In this document: positions 20,420 through 33,085 of the stretch, one piece after another
Position numbering within the stretch: position 1 is the stretch's first letter
Layout: each line of letters starts with the position of its first letter
Assembly (NCBI GenBank): GCA_035578175.1
Contig: JAQMRL010000001.1
Span: 238,963,038-239,027,037 of the forward strand
Direction: 5' to 3'
DNA from: Catonia carolina
Lineage: Eukaryota; Arthropoda; Insecta; Hemiptera; Achilidae
Length of the DNA: 64,000 nt
Notes under the pieces: generated by a model
Told to the model about the DNA's origin: nothing
The model's database searches: none
Seen by the model: the letters and a program-made list of their open reading frames with translations, nothing else
Translations under genes and position numbers: made by a program

Positions 20420-21035
20420 AGAACCAGTACAATGGACTTATACAATACTATTTGATAATACCAAAAGTAAGATGGAAGCATCACACGTTAGTAAACCGTT
20501 ACTACTGTAGGCTACATAAATCTAGGAATACACCAAGAATTGAGAAGTTTCTTTTTACTGAAATATGTTCAGAAAAGAATAAATCGAAGCACTTCAGTTC
20601 ACTCTACGTTAGTTTACTGTCATGTCACTTTTCAAATGTCGTTTAAACCGTCTCTATGGGTTATCAGGAAGAGTGTTTGAATTTAGTTAGCGTGACAAGG
20701 GAAGTTCAACAAAGTAGCTTCTTTCGAATTTTCAAACAAATTTTGAACGTTTAAGTTTACCGTTTACGCGTGGTATGTTTTAGGCCTATTATGTTATTGT
20801 GGATCATGTTCTTGAAAATGTAAGCAGGTCTTTTTACTTACCTTTAAATGTTTAGTTGGAATATTAGGATTTTTAACTGTTAAATGGTTTATAGAAGTTT
20901 ATATTATGTGTTAAAAATTAACTCTTCAATAGTTGTGGGAACAAAAATTACATATGATGTGCACGGTTTTTTCGACCTGATAGTAAAATTTTTCAAAACA
21001 ACCGTTACAACGAGTAGGCTGGTTTAAAAATTGCT
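20420..21035. other. spacer between two family R copies
   Basis: A 98-codon plus-strand ORF (20350-20646) overlaps the end of the repeat and has no recognised domain; judged spurious. Confidence 0.4.
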
Positions 21036-21039
21036 ATTG

Positions 21040-21960
21040 ATTTCATTTTTCTTGCTCAATATGATTATATAAGGAAAGACGGAACAGTTAGTTGTTTTTT
21101 TTAAATCGAGTTTACCGGAAATACATGTCTTCAGGCTCTCTGAACCCAAAAACCATGTTTTTAGCAACTGGTCTGTACACATAAACACATTCGTGTGAGT
21201 GCACCCGCGTGTCAACAAAATATCTAACGAACGGAATAGTGTACTAAGTTGAAATTTAAGTTGAACTTAAGTTAGGTACCTTTAAGGGATCCGAACCGAA
21301 CATTTTTATCAAAATCGGTCAATCAAAGTTTATTCGTGTGATTTATTACTTTATGCGATTTTCTCAATAAAATAACGCTCCTACGATGTTTTTTAAAATT
21401 ACCTTATTTACTATTTTTTTTCTTTACAAGATGTAAGCGACATTAGGGCTTGCCCTGTAAGCGTCTTCTCAGATTCGTGGAGAAGTGGGGAATCTCGTGG
21501 CAAAAAGCGGTTTTTTTTAAAAGATTGCGGCCTGAATATGCCCTTTGGCGCAAAATCATATATTTATATAATCAAATTTTTGGTTATTAAGGAACCTCTA
21601 CAACTTTTATTTCAAAAAGTTTTTTCTACAAAGCTTGGTTTAGCGTCAGTTAGTGATTTTCTGTATATTTTGGTAATCAAGAAATAGGATATTTTAAGAT
21701 TATGACCTGCGCATTTTACGACAAAAGTTTATATAGGTAATTAAAGTTATAGGAAATTAAGAAAGCTACAACTTTTATTAAAACATATTTTATAGAGCCT
21801 AGTTTAGCGTTAGTTTGTGATTTTTCGTACGTTTAGACCCTACAGAGGTTGACTTTCATTTAGCGTCTTTCATTTAAGATTAAAATTAAGCTTACGTTAA
21901 TTTTTTCGTTATTTAATTAACAAGAGAAAGCCGATGACTATTTCACACCAGAGTTATTTC
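21040..21960 (+). repeat. family R dispersed repeat, diverged copy
   Basis: Same order of landmarks as the 19328 copy (GAACCCAAAAACCATG, TATCTAACGAACGGAATA, TTAGGTACC, CAAGAGAAAG, TTTCACACCAGA), with many substitutions. Direct orientation relative to its neighbour. Confidence 0.7.
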
Positions 21961-21974
21961 TTGTATTTTACGAA

Positions 21975-23255
21975 AGTTTCATATAAAAAATATTTTAAAA
22001 ATAAACATGTTTCTTAAATCATTCGTTCAAAAATACATTGTTACAACTTCAACAAACTAACTTAGGCTTCTACATGATATAGGCTACGCAAAACAGCTGG
22101 TGTTTTGCGGTCTCAAGAAGGAAGAGAAGGGCTTACTTTACGATTTGGTAAATTGCAGAAGGGTGTCCATGATGTAGATGGGAGTAAAGCTAGAGAGTAG
22201 TAATAAAAGGGGTACAAGGGGTGGAGTAGGGCAGAGAGAGAGAGAAGTGAGAAAGTATGACAAAGATGATGAGGAGGTTGTTATAAGGAACGAGATGGCA
22301 AGTGTGTGAACAGATTATCAGTGGTGATGTAAGTACGGATGGAGATTTTCGAAGGGATTACTATAGTGAAGTGCAATAGTAGAGTTTTTGGTGGGAGAGA
22401 TAGAGAGAGGGATATGTGGAGAGAGTGTCAGAAAGAGACAGAATTATAGTGAGGTAACCGAGCAAGTTTGAACCATGACAAGGGAATAATGTGCTGAACC
22501 CGGCCTGGAACAACTTAACCTAACTTTGTGTAGCCTCTTTCCACCCGCCCTCAATCTAGGAAAACTGCCGTCACCCAACAGCACAATTCACACCCCTAAC
22601 ATTCGAGTACAACAGAAAACTTTTCTCAGAATGGGGTATTTTTCTCAGACAGGTACCTCGTACATACGGCTGCCAAATAAAGAAAGAAATAAAAAAAGAA
22701 AAGTAAGAAAGTTCGCTCTGAATATTTATTTTGTATAAAACTTTTCCCGCTTTTTATTCTTCCTCTTCATTCACGTTCCGTCCCCAATCGTCTTTTAGAT
22801 TTTTCCTTCCACTCATCTCATTTAAAGTATTTCACTCTTTATGACTTCAATTACCCAAAATGTTATCAAATACAAAAGGAATTTAAATTATCTTCAACTT
22901 ATATAAAACTTACAGTTCCGCTTTCATACTACGGCCTTTTTATAAATATCCATGGGTTGTCTATAAAAGATAGGAAAGAACCGTTCACATTTATTCGACA
23001 TTTCGTGTTCACTATTGTATGGCACAAACAGTCTAACAATTGAAATTATGGTAATTCCTAATAACACTATAACATCCAGAATTTAGGTAAAAACTTTAAG
23101 TTGGAATTACTACATTAGCATAGTAATTAGACTATAGTTTGTAAATATATCCAACTGTCAATCATTGTATTCTCTAGGTAGTTGTGTGTTTCCTCCTCTC
23201 TGTATTTGCGCCTTTCTTTTGCCCGCCAACCATCAACCAATCATCGGGGTGGTTC
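21975..23255. other. unassigned, includes a purine-rich patch
   Basis: About 22110-22470 is strongly G/A-rich on the plus strand (for example GGGCAGAGAGAGAGAG). No coding frame with a recognised domain. The ORF at 22526-22738 is unassigned. Confidence 0.4.
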
Positions 23256-23259
23256 TCCT

Positions 23260-24360
23260 TCCTTCTGGCCATCCAGGTTGTTTAAACGGTTTTGGTGGGA
23301 TTGGAGGCTGGTCAGCCAGAGGTTTCGAGATTCGGAAGAGTGTCATTTAATTTAGTTCCATTCGGAATTCAGCTCTAGGAAGTTGTTCAAGGAACAAGAG
23401 TTGATCAGGAGGATGAGGAAAAAGAAAAAGCAGATGTAATAATTATAGGTAGGCTAATTTATAAAATTTAATTTCGTTTATATGAAGGGTTCATAGCCTA
23501 AACTTGTTTTCAAATCAAAGTTCGAAGATGAAGTTAGATGAAGTTAGGAAGATGATGGTAGGCTAATATTTAATTTTTTATCAAAATAGGCTAGGATTAG
23601 TTTTGTAAATAAGACTGATTTGTTTATTTAATACTTTGGTTAAATCGTAGAAGCATTTCGACATTGTCGTCTCCTTTGATTAGGTACTGTACTGCCGGCT
23701 ATCAAAGCTTCTAACTTAACGACAGAGGGAACCGCCAACAGTTCTGAAAGGGCCGGTAGGCCTGTGGCGGCGTACCGACGGAGGCCTTGTCGCCAAGGCC
23801 GAGACCAATAACCGCCCCCTACCACAGCGTTTCGGCGACTATAAAAAGAGCTCTCCACTGAGCCCGAGGAGATTCGATTCCACCCCACTCTACAACATCG
23901 ACGAGACTTCCTACATCGGCACACGGCTACCGGACACCAGCGAACACTCATCGACTACGCCGCAAGAGAGAAGATGATGCTTCCGCTCGCCGACCCAGCA
24001 CAGGAAGCCGTCGACCGGGACCGTTATCGCTCGCTGCCGCGAGCGATGCCCACAGAGGTCCCTCGACCGAGCCTTGCGCCCACCTGATCCGACAAAGCAG
24101 CCATCGACGCACTAATACGAGAGAAGATGACGACTCAACTGGACAACACACCGAGTCGCCCAGCTCCTCGACCGCCATGACGACTACGACCGACGCTTCC
24201 CCAAGACGACCACCGCTTAAATGGCCCTTTACAGAGTCACCCAAAAAATTAAAGGTTTAAACTCGCCACTTAATATCGGCATTCGGTGACAATACTTTGT
24301 TTTATTATTTTGTAAATCTCATGCTCTGTTGATAGAGCTAGCGCCCAACATTTTATTCAT
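23260..24360 (+). repeat. family D repeat interrupted by an LTR
   Basis: Segments 23300-23640 and 24292-24360 match 49970-50400. Shared blocks are GTC(A/G)(G/A)CCAGAGGTTT, CGGAATTCAGCT/GGGAATTCAGCT, and TCATGCTCT(G/A)(T/C)TG(A/C)TAGAGCT. The LTR at 23665-24291 separates the two parts. Nature of the repeat unknown. Confidence 0.55.
23665..24291 (+). mobile_element. solo LTR, second diverged copy
   Basis: Homologous to 14482-15140: shared GGCGTACCGAC, AGAGAAGATGATGCTTCCGC (preceded by the same GCA), GCGAGCGATGCCCACAG, CCACTTAATATC and the terminal CGGTGACA (ends 24291). TATAAAAA at 23840-23847 replaces the TATA box. The histone-type stem-loop is degraded (GGCCCTTTACAGAGTC, 24223-24238). The 5' boundary is uncertain. 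The 9-mer AATACTTTG occurs at 23630-23638 and 24291-24299 and may be the target duplication if the element begins about 30 bp earlier than the TGTCG at 23665. Confidence 0.68.
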
Positions 24361-25865
24361 TTTAGGGTATATTCATTTTGCGTTAAAGATTAAACAGTAG
24401 GGTCGTTTGGGGTTTCCTGGATTATTTTTTAGTTTACCTATACTATTGATTTACCAGTTTTTTTAATTCTTGTCTTTTTGGGTTTCCATTTACTAATATA
24501 AATAAAACTGAAGCGTCAAAAACAGATCAGACCACGGTTATGTATTAGTAGAGTGGTAGACTAAACAATCTTATCGAAATAAACTGTAGCAGGCCCTACT
24601 CATGGTTTACTCATTAGCATGTTTGTATAGCATAAGTTATCCTTATGTATTATAATTAATTACAGAATGGAAATAACTAGATAGTCCCTCCGTTTTATCC
24701 CGCAGATGCATATTAATGATTGATAGGCAGTTAAATAAGGTTGAAAATACTAATACAGGTTGATTTATTCAACTATCCGAGTTAGTTGTTTAGATTTTTT
24801 GATAAACGGCGTTCTGGTATAATTGGACTTTGCTATTATTTTTTTAAGATTTTTAAATTTCTTTCTTGGTGGATAACCATCAAATGTAGGCTGTGAATCT
24901 TTCGAGCCATAATTCATGATTATCCTGTAATAGATAGGCTATTAAATATTGAAAATACACGAAAAGATGAATCATTCAGTTATTGAAGAAAAGAATCCAC
25001 ACATTTTTAAACCTAAATATAGTTAATTATTAATGGTTTAAAGTACCAAGAATAAATCTCTCTTTTCTAAAACGAAAGATACTAATTTACATAAAGCAGC
25101 CATAAATTTGTCACAATCTCTAATTGAAACACGTTACCCAAACATTATCATATAATTGAAATCAAACACTCTGTTTCCTTAAAACTACTTACGACTGCAT
25201 ACCAATTTATTCTCTTCCAGTTTAAATGTAACCTACATTTAAATAAAATATCTAAATACATTGAATGCATTATTTTCATCATTAGTAAGCTACTCTTTCT
25301 AGAGAAAGTTATAACAAAACTCTTACTCTTTGTGAAAAATGTAAATTAAATGAATACTTGAATAAATTTTAGGAACCTTAATAACGAGTACATTATTTGT
25401 AAATAAATAATATGTTAAGTTTAAGAGCACAATGAAAAAATAAGCGCAACGTCAAAAGAAACGTAAATAAAAGTTAAAGTTAATCAAATTAGTCTACTAC
25501 ATTTTCTCATGAATGTCTCGAAAGAAAATATCAAATTTCATGTTAACAGTTTAACTAAATATGGTATACTTTCCTTTATTATCAGCTGATCCGTGCGAAT
25601 TAATTCGCATAATAATTAGTAATTTATTCTCAACAACCAAATTTACAATTACATTAACGTCCTATAATTTCGTCGTAATTCACAATGTTTTGTATTAGTG
25701 GACTAATATTTATAACGTAAAATAGATTTGAAAGATTTTGTAAGTAAAGCTATAAATAAATCCTTACAATGCATCCTGCAGCTTGAAATCAATTTTATTT
25801 TATTAAAATAAATTTATACAATAAATTTCACTAACCTTTTTACCTGCCTTAATCTCTTCTATTGA
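24361..25865. other. 1.5 kb AT-rich, nothing recognised
   Basis: No supported gene, RNA or repeat. Confidence 0.4.
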
Positions 25866-25871
25866 CTACTT

Positions 25872-26052
25872 ACACGTGTTTCGGTGGATCCACCATTAAA
25901 TCAATATTATGTGAAACTTTAGAATGTTTATTTAAAATCTAAAGAAGATAGGCTAAATTAATTTTACATTTTCTATAGATTTTAAATAAACGTTTTCAAA
26001 TGATATTGTGTAGGACCTACTCTGATGATGGTGGATCCACCGAAACACGTGT
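25872..26052. repeat. small inverted-repeat element (MITE-like)
   Basis: Perfect 25-bp inverted repeats at 25872-25896 and 26028-26052, with GGTGGATCCACC inside each arm. An inner pair around TTTATTTAAAATCTA (about 25928) and TAGATTTTAAATAAA (about 25976) follows. It can fold into a long hairpin of about 180 bp. No TSD identified. Confidence 0.65.
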
Positions 26053-26064
26053 TAGTAGTAAATA

Positions 26065-26827
26065 CAGAGTGATTTTTTTATAGTCCTGTCACCCAATTGT
26101 TAATGTCTGGTAATTTTTTTCTAAGAAAGCGAAATTTTGTTTTGTGACACTAAGTTGGTAGTCCTACTCAGTCAGTATAGATACGGCAGTGTGAGTTGAT
26201 TCTCCTTGAGCTGTGTAAAATTTTGTGCCGTTTCCGGTCGTCTTACGAACAGAATGTCTTTTACCCTAGAGCAACAAATTTTCATTCCTGAACAATATTT
26301 TGCTACGAAATCGTACACGAGTGTAGAAGAATCATTTTAGATTAAATTTGTTAGAAAAAAATTTCGATTTCTAGGCTAAAAAACCAATTTCTTGAGACAG
26401 GAAGTGTTTGTGACAGAAAAAGTAGTGATCGATCAACTTACAGATGACGTTTTAGAGAATGTAAACCAAGATTAATCAGTTCTCCACGAAGTTTACGAAA
26501 AATTTCTTCGCAAGTTGGTTTGTCACATTCGAGTGTTCAGAAAGCTGCTAAAAAATTAAAATTGTATCCGTATCGCGTACGATTAGTCCAATAGCTTCAG
26601 CCACCAGATTTAAACAAGCGATAGTTCTAGGGTAAAAGATATTCTGTTTGTAACACAACCGGAAACGGCACAAAGTTTTACACAGCTCAAAGAGAATCAA
26701 CTCACATAGAAGTGTCTATACTAGAAAGTAGAGCTACCAACTTTGTGTCACAAAACAAAATTTCCCTTTCTTAGAAAAAAATTGCCAGACATTGACAATT
26801 GGGTAGCAGGACTAAAAAATCACTCTG
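26065..26827 (+). mobile_element. deleted DUF4817-type mariner-like element with long terminal repeats
   Basis: Terminal inverted repeats of about 190 bp: 26065-26253 against 26640-26827. They start CAGAGTGATTTTTT and share TAGTCCTG, TTTTGTTTTGTGACAC and GTGCCGTTTCCGG. TA precedes the left end (26063-26064); the right flank is TC, so the target duplication is not intact. The inside keeps only the N-terminal part of a transposase. Confidence 0.82.
26254..26632 (+). pseudogene. N-terminal helix-turn-helix part of a DUF4817-type transposase
   Basis: Starts at the ATG at 26254 (MSFTLEQQIFIPEQYFATKS) and hits a stop about 30 codons in. After frameshifts it continues FLETGSVCDRKS, then SSPRSLRKISSQVGLSHSSV and KKLKLYPYRVRLVQ. 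These are the successive blocks of the N-terminal DNA-binding region of DUF4817-type transposases (EQ..FI.E.YF..KSY; TGSV.D....R; S.R.L...VGLS..SV...LK..PYR). All catalytic motifs are deleted. Its boundary with the right terminal repeat is near 26640. The enzyme would have bound the 190-bp terminal repeats flanking it. Confidence 0.78.
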
Positions 26828-26829
26828 TC

Positions 26830-27725
26830 GTACACATCAAGGCAGCCTAAAAGAAAATTTATTGGGTAAATTTATTATATATATAGATAAGTTACGGTTT
26901 ATGAATTTTGTAGGCTTATAGATTATATAGAATGGTTTTTAGTCACATTTTGTAATGAAATGATTTGGAAAGTAAATTGGTATAGACATGCAGGTTAGAA
27001 TCGGTAATTATTTACTAGAGCGGCTACCCGAACAAGCTTAGCAATGGCTGATTACCACAACACCCCTTCCTCCTTCCAAAGTAAGAACTGGTTTTCTAGC
27101 GGCTAGTAATCTCACCAATCACAAAGAAGGTAGCTACACCATCATTTTTACATTAGGTTATCTTTCTGTTTCAACAATCCTCCTCGCCAGACCAACCTGT
27201 TTAGATCAAAAGCATTTTATTCGTCCTGTCATAGTTTCTGTTTAGTCTCTCTTACAAAATGGGATAATACAAATTTGAATATGTAACTCACAAGTTAATT
27301 TTCGTGAAAAATGAAATATGGACTAATTTGTAAAATCTTCTAGAAAAGTCGAAAAAATAGGTTAAGATGAATTCAACGGTTAAAATATTTCTAAATTTAA
27401 ACAGTGGTTATTTATCATTTTTCAACTGTAGTATTTTTTTCTATAAGTTAAATTGTTCATCTCTACCTTTTATTGAAAGATTTGCAATAATAGTTTTTAA
27501 AAATATTTTCTAATTTATTTAAAAATCAATCAAATACTTAATGGTCAATTTAATTTCCTTAATGTAAAACTTAAAATCAAAATTAAGCTACCTAAACCTT
27601 TGGTGTCCCATGGTCAAGGTAGATTAGTTTAGTTGATCTACCAATTAATATAAAAAATTAGTTTATATAAAAAAATAGTGCGTATAAAAAATTATAATAT
27701 AAAATTTTTAGATGTGTTTTCTAAT
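26830..27725. other. unassigned AT-rich sequence
   Basis: A slightly less AT-rich patch at 27020-27250 contains no recognised frame. Confidence 0.4.
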
Positions 27726-27729
27726 TAAA

Positions 27730-27800
27730 ACGAGGAGTGACGTGATTTGTAACTGCATTCCTCACTGAGTGGGAAAGTATGCTCATCAGCATGCGAGGCA
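27730..27800 (-). repeat. short family B-like fragment
   Basis: AAAACGAGGAGTGACGTG and CCTCACTGAGTGGGAAAG match the 3' region of family B in reverse orientation, immediately next to a longer copy. Confidence 0.5.
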
Positions 27801-27926
27801 ATTTTTTCTCCGATTATTACTTTTCTGTTTCCCTTGGCTCTGAACGATCAGTGTTAAAATTGATAAAGACTCGCCCCACAAGGCTACACTGTTTCGTCTC
27901 GTCATTAATAAAAAAATAGCTATATT

Positions 27927-28322
27927 GTTGTTTAGGTCAACAGCTGAAGGTCTGGTTCGAACCTCTTAGAGGTTTTACTGAGTAAAAACGAGGACTGATA
28001 TGGTTTACTATTGCCTTCCTTAATGAGTAAAAGAGTATGCTTATCAGCACACCAGGCCCTCCTTAAAGCACGTACTTCCACCCTGCAAATGACACCATCA
28101 CTTCATTCACCACAAGGTCTAGATGTATAATGATGAAATTCGTTACTCTCAGAGAGGATAACCCTGACTAATTTCTTTTATACCTCTACCTCTTCTGTTC
28201 TTAAATGTTTTAATCATATAATTGGCAGAATATGTGATAAGAAACAAAACTAATTTTTTAGCCCTAGAACTAGCAGATTGAGTGCAAATAATTTAAAACT
28301 CAACCTGCCTGTTATGAGCAAA
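27927..28322 (-). mobile_element. retroposon family B, near full length
   Basis: Minus-strand copy of a roughly 395-bp family. Its 3' end is TGACCTAAACAACAA-like (here TGTTGTTTAGGTCAAC on plus, 27931-27946), and its 5' end is near GCATAAC-like sequence at 28312. Shared blocks: AGTAAAACC, GGCATGCTGATAAGC-like, CAGACCCTGTGGTGAATGAAG-like, and AGAGGTAGAGGT. No clear TSD at this copy. Confidence 0.7.
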
Positions 28323-28324
28323 AT

Positions 28325-30545
28325 TTTAAAATAAAAACTATTATTTTCTTTGGAAATTAGGTAGTTGTAGCCTATCATTATTGTTATCATTTCTCTTCCT
28401 TCTTTCATTTAACTCGTGGTTAGGGCCGACTGCTTTTCTATAATTATATCCGATATTTAAACCAGTGTATGTCAATTTTATAGTTTCTACAAATATTAAA
28501 ACTGTAAGTGAACATACTATTTTAATCCTTGTAATGGTGTAAAATTTACATAGACCTATATCTTTCATGAACAATCTGGTTTGCTTAAAAAGATTTCTGG
28601 TTTTATTATCAGTGAAAAAAATAGGTAGCCTATATATCTTCAACTGCAAGAACTACAGTTTTTACGACTAATTGAAACTTAACAATAATTGGAGTTAAAG
28701 TATTACCCACAAATGAAATTTTAAATAGGCTAAATACATCAGGCAATGTAGGTTGAACATATTATATAGACAATGTTAGGCCTATTAATGGTAAATAAAT
28801 TGAGCGGACCTTTCCAAGATTAATTCTCGACCAGTCGGTTTGTAAGTTGTTATTCTGCTTAGAGAAATGTTTCTTCAGCGTTCGTTTTGACTTGGCTTGA
28901 CATAGTGTTTTTAAGAAATAATATCTTACCTGGTGGCATCAGTACATAGGAACCAACAATAACTTATTATGATGACTTGTAATTTTCGATATAGACTATA
29001 TACCTATTATTTATAATTGGCTGACTCGAAACTGGAAAGAGTTTTCATATAGCCTAATAAGAAAAAACACAGTACCGCCATTTCTAAACCAATCCTAGAA
29101 GTGCTAGTACTGGAGCTGAGATAGAGAGAGAGAGAGTATGTTTTTTTTCAAGAAAACGCACGCTTTATGCACGTAAAGTAGGTATTTCACAGCATGTTTC
29201 ACGCGGGTTAGTTTAACTCTTCGTAGCAATAATACCTATACCAGTATGAATACAAAGGTGGTTTTTAGATGTAAAAAACTGAGTTTTACTACCCTCCTCT
29301 ATATAGTTATGTTCCCCTTCTTTAACCTTACTTCCAGCCTATGCTTCTTTAGTCGCCCTTCTGATGTGTGACACTGATGGGATTACATTCTCTATCAAGG
29401 AGTTGCAATAGAAGATATTCTTGTTATGCCACCATAAAAGGATCAAGTCTCTTATTCCCTTACTCTCAACGTTTTCTTACCGATACTTCTTGGAATTGAA
29501 AGAAAATTTTCTGACAAATCCAACTCACTCTCTTCTTCATCCTTTAGTTTGTAATTATTCACAGAGTACTTAATTCTGTAATTTAAAAAATATTCACCAG
29601 TAGTTATGGAGGGCTTTTCAGCATGTACATTGACTACTGAAAATCATAACTGATAAAGATAACTGATTTTACAAAAGATTTCAAAAACTTTGTAAAACAT
29701 GAGTTTTAAAGACTCTTAAAAACCTCAACTTTGATTGTATTGCTTTTTACCACTATATTTTTTGAATGAAAAAAGATTTTCACTGAAAAGAATGACGAGT
29801 TTTTGGGTATTTTCTGTTATTTCCCCTCCCCCTCGGGCAATTTGTTACATTTTGTGGACATTTCATATAGTATAATCTTACAGTATTTTTAAAGATAAAA
29901 ACGGGGAAAATATTTAAAAAAATAATATATCAATACTTTTTTAACGTTAGAGTATTTCTTTTTCTTTTTCATGTTAACTTAAACTGTTTATTGAAATTGA
30001 TTCAATTAATTATTTAATAATATTTAATTTAATTGTTAAATTAATGTAATGATTAGTCATTTTATTTTTTATTTTTTGAATTGTTATTGAGCATTACTGT
30101 GTACTGAACATTAGTGTAACAAATTGAATGAGATACTGAGGTATTACATACAGTAACAATATTTGGAAAAAAGAAACTTATTTACCGTACCTATATTTAA
30201 CCTTAACTTGAAGAATATTAATGTAGAATTTTAAAAATATTTTACCCGTTTGTTGTCGTTAAAGATACTGTAAAATTACGTACAGAATATCCACAATATG
30301 TGACAAATTATGTTCGGGGGGGGGGGGAATAACAGAAAAGATTTGAATTTTTAAAGTGACTAATAAAGGATTACAAAAACCATTCGGGAAACAACCGGGA
30401 TTACATTTCTACATGAAATAATTTTCAACATAATTATTTTACTACTACAGTAATGCCTTAAAGCAATTCTCACTTTTCTCGTTTGATTTTAGAGTAGAGT
30501 GAAAACTACGTATATAATGCTATATAATAGTGACCCATTTCATAA
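28325..30545. other. 2.2 kb AT-rich, no genes recognised
   Basis: Contains a (GA) microsatellite near 29124-29137 and a run of 12 G at 30316-30327. Several short ORFs carry no recognised domain. Confidence 0.4.
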
Positions 30546-30551
30546 AAAGAA

Positions 30552-31125
30552 TAAATCTGGTGTGAAAAAATCACACAACCTTTTCTTGTCAATGCAAATA
30601 ATTAACAATAAAACATAACATTAGTTATTAAACATTAGAAATAAAAAAAACTAACCCCAAAAACATAACCTTATTTTAATCATTAGTGAATGAGTCAAAG
30701 TAAAAATCAACCTCAGTTCTGCTTATTAATACGAAAAATCACTCTTTCACGCTAAACTAGGCTCTGTAGAGAAAAATGCACTAAATAAAAGTTGTAGATC
30801 TTTTAATTTCCTATAAATCTGATTATACACTTTTGTCGGAAAATGCATACTAAGGCTGAAATCTTAAAAAATCGATTTTCTTTACACCTTTTTGTGAAAA
30901 AACAGAAAATCACTAATCACCGCTAAACTAAGCATTATACAAAAATTATTGTAATTAAAAAAAGTAGGTTTTTATATTTGCAACAACTTTTATTGTTACA
31001 TTTTTGCGCTAAAGTGCGTATTAAAGCCGCAATCTTAAAAACCAGTTTTTTTACGAGAAAACAGCCTTTCCAAGAATGTCTGCTTTAGCAGAGACATGGC
31101 ACCTGCCCTATCTTGTAGAGAATAA
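30552..31125 (-). repeat. family R dispersed repeat, truncated copy
   Basis: The minus strand ends in the family 3' end (here plus-strand AATCTGGTGTGAAAAAATCA at 30554). It runs through TAGCGTGAAAGAGTGATTTT to the block near GGGCAGGTGCCATG, where it stops beside an AAATA-rich microsatellite (31125-31160). Confidence 0.72.
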
Positions 31126-31160
31126 AACATAAATAAATAAATAAATAGAGCATAAATAAG

Positions 31161-32990
31161 CCTAATTATTTTACGAGCACAAAGTTTCAATGTAATGGAA
31201 TTATATTTTAACGATTGACTTTGAATCTAATTTCTTTTATAATACCAGAATAACTCAAAAAATGGATATGACACATAATGAAGCGCAAAAGAATAAAATT
31301 TTTAAAACAAATATTTTAATTCATCAAGTTACTGGAACACTCGATATGAAGTAGGCTTAAGTTAGTAAAATCATAAGGAATTTAAATAATTACTCTCTCC
31401 AAAATAGGCTACTAGGTTATGGTTTAAATAATACTACGTAAAACGAGGAACAATAGAATTGTACTTATTCCTAATTATTTGTACCACTTAATAGATTTTA
31501 TAATATTTTATATAATGTTATAAAATAGGATAAGCGTACTAACCTGATTTAATTGTGATGAACACAAGACGCGAAAACTCACACAAACATACAAACAGAC
31601 GATAAGCGTATATTAAATGTGGTGAGTTGATAGAGTGTTGAATTGGCTGGCTGGTAGTTTACGTTACAAACATCCAAACAAGTGCTTCGTCTCTTAATTG
31701 CCTGTAAAACAAACAAGAATGAAATAAAATACAACCATGTTATCTTCGATAGTATCACAACTAACTTAAAAGTATCAGCATTCGAAACAACTCGTTTATT
31801 ACAAAACAAATATTTGTGTAGTTCCATCATTAGAAACTGCTAAATTTAATTTTACAATACAAATGGTTTATTATTGTAAGAAAATGTATAAGCCTATCCA
31901 GATTACAAAAATTAGGCATGAGAAACAACATGTAAATTCTGAAGAACAAATCTTTAGGTATTTTAAAACAATACCGTTCTTAGAAAGGTACATTTTTCAG
32001 AAACAAAAGTCTGTTCATGTTTACAAACATGGACCAAGCTAGAGATAGATCTCTTGAGTTATACCACGGTCTATTACAGACAGTCGTGAAGTTTACTGAT
32101 CAGAAAGATACAAACGGCACACTAGAGCTCCAAGGAGCCAGCAGGTTCAGTTATAAGAATTCGTACATCTCAGAGTTGTCTTTCCTGTTTAATTTTAACA
32201 AATAGGTACTTCCAAAAAATCGGATGATTTCACATCAAAAAGATAAATAAATCTTAAGAGCATGTACTTATTTTTTCAATAATGACAAAATGATTATGAA
32301 ATAATTTGTAAACTTGCTGGCCGCTGCGAACGCTGCAGTCAAATTGATAGGAAGGAAGGTATCGAAGTTTTGGGACTGAAATATTAGACTGTGGGAATAC
32401 CATCTTTTTACAGGGTTCTAATATAAATTATGATTAAATTTTTAATTTTTTTATATCGATTTTATTTGTTAGCCGCATCCTGGAGATACCAACAAGCGAG
32501 TATATTATAAATTTCCTTGATATAGGGTAAATGGATGTTTTCTTTCCCACGTGTTTTCAATAATTTTATCAAACACTTTTATAGTATGATATTTAAAAGC
32601 ACAATAATACGATCAATTTAACACCCAAGAATTCACGTTTTTTAAATCTTATCAACTTGTACGTTTACCTTCCATCCTATATCTAGCCTATCTACCTGTG
32701 AAACACCTAAATAGACGCTGAACAAAAAACCTGATAATTCAGTGAAATAAAGCTTATTTAAAACTTACAGGATTTTTAATCGCAATTCTTTGGACGCACG
32801 CATGGGGGATCTACCCCTGTCATGCTTGTTATGTCACTTGAACAAATTAGGTTATCATCGTCATCATATATACTAGAGTTTCATCATTTTTTTCAGTTGG
32901 AAATAAATCATTAAAGAGAAAAATCTTATAAACTTGGTCGTTATAACTACTGTGGCTTATGGAACAGTTACGGTGGAAGTTAACTTATTG
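31161..32990. other. unassigned AT-rich sequence
   Basis: ORFs at 31579-31830 (minus) and 32017-32205 (plus) are 60-83 codons and resemble nothing I recognise. A host exon cannot be excluded. Confidence 0.35.
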
Positions 32991-32997
32991 TAATTTC

Positions 32998-33085
32998 CAG
33001 ACCCTAATTGGGAATCGAATCTGTGTCGGTTTTGTAGTCCAGCAAACTAATCATTACACTACGGAGCGTTCTGTTTCACTTCCGC
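32998..33085 (-). repeat. tRNA-derived SINE head, family C, degenerate
   Basis: The minus strand contains CGTAGTGTAATGATTAGTTTG (A-box region, mutated) and CAGATTCGATTCCCAATTAG (B-box region), followed by GGTCTGGAAATTAC. Same layout as the 16128 copy. Confidence 0.6.

Noticed and set aside
32017..32205. 62-codon ORF starting MFTNMDQARDRS
   Set aside because: Too short and without a recognised domain or splice context. A host exon is possible but unsupported.
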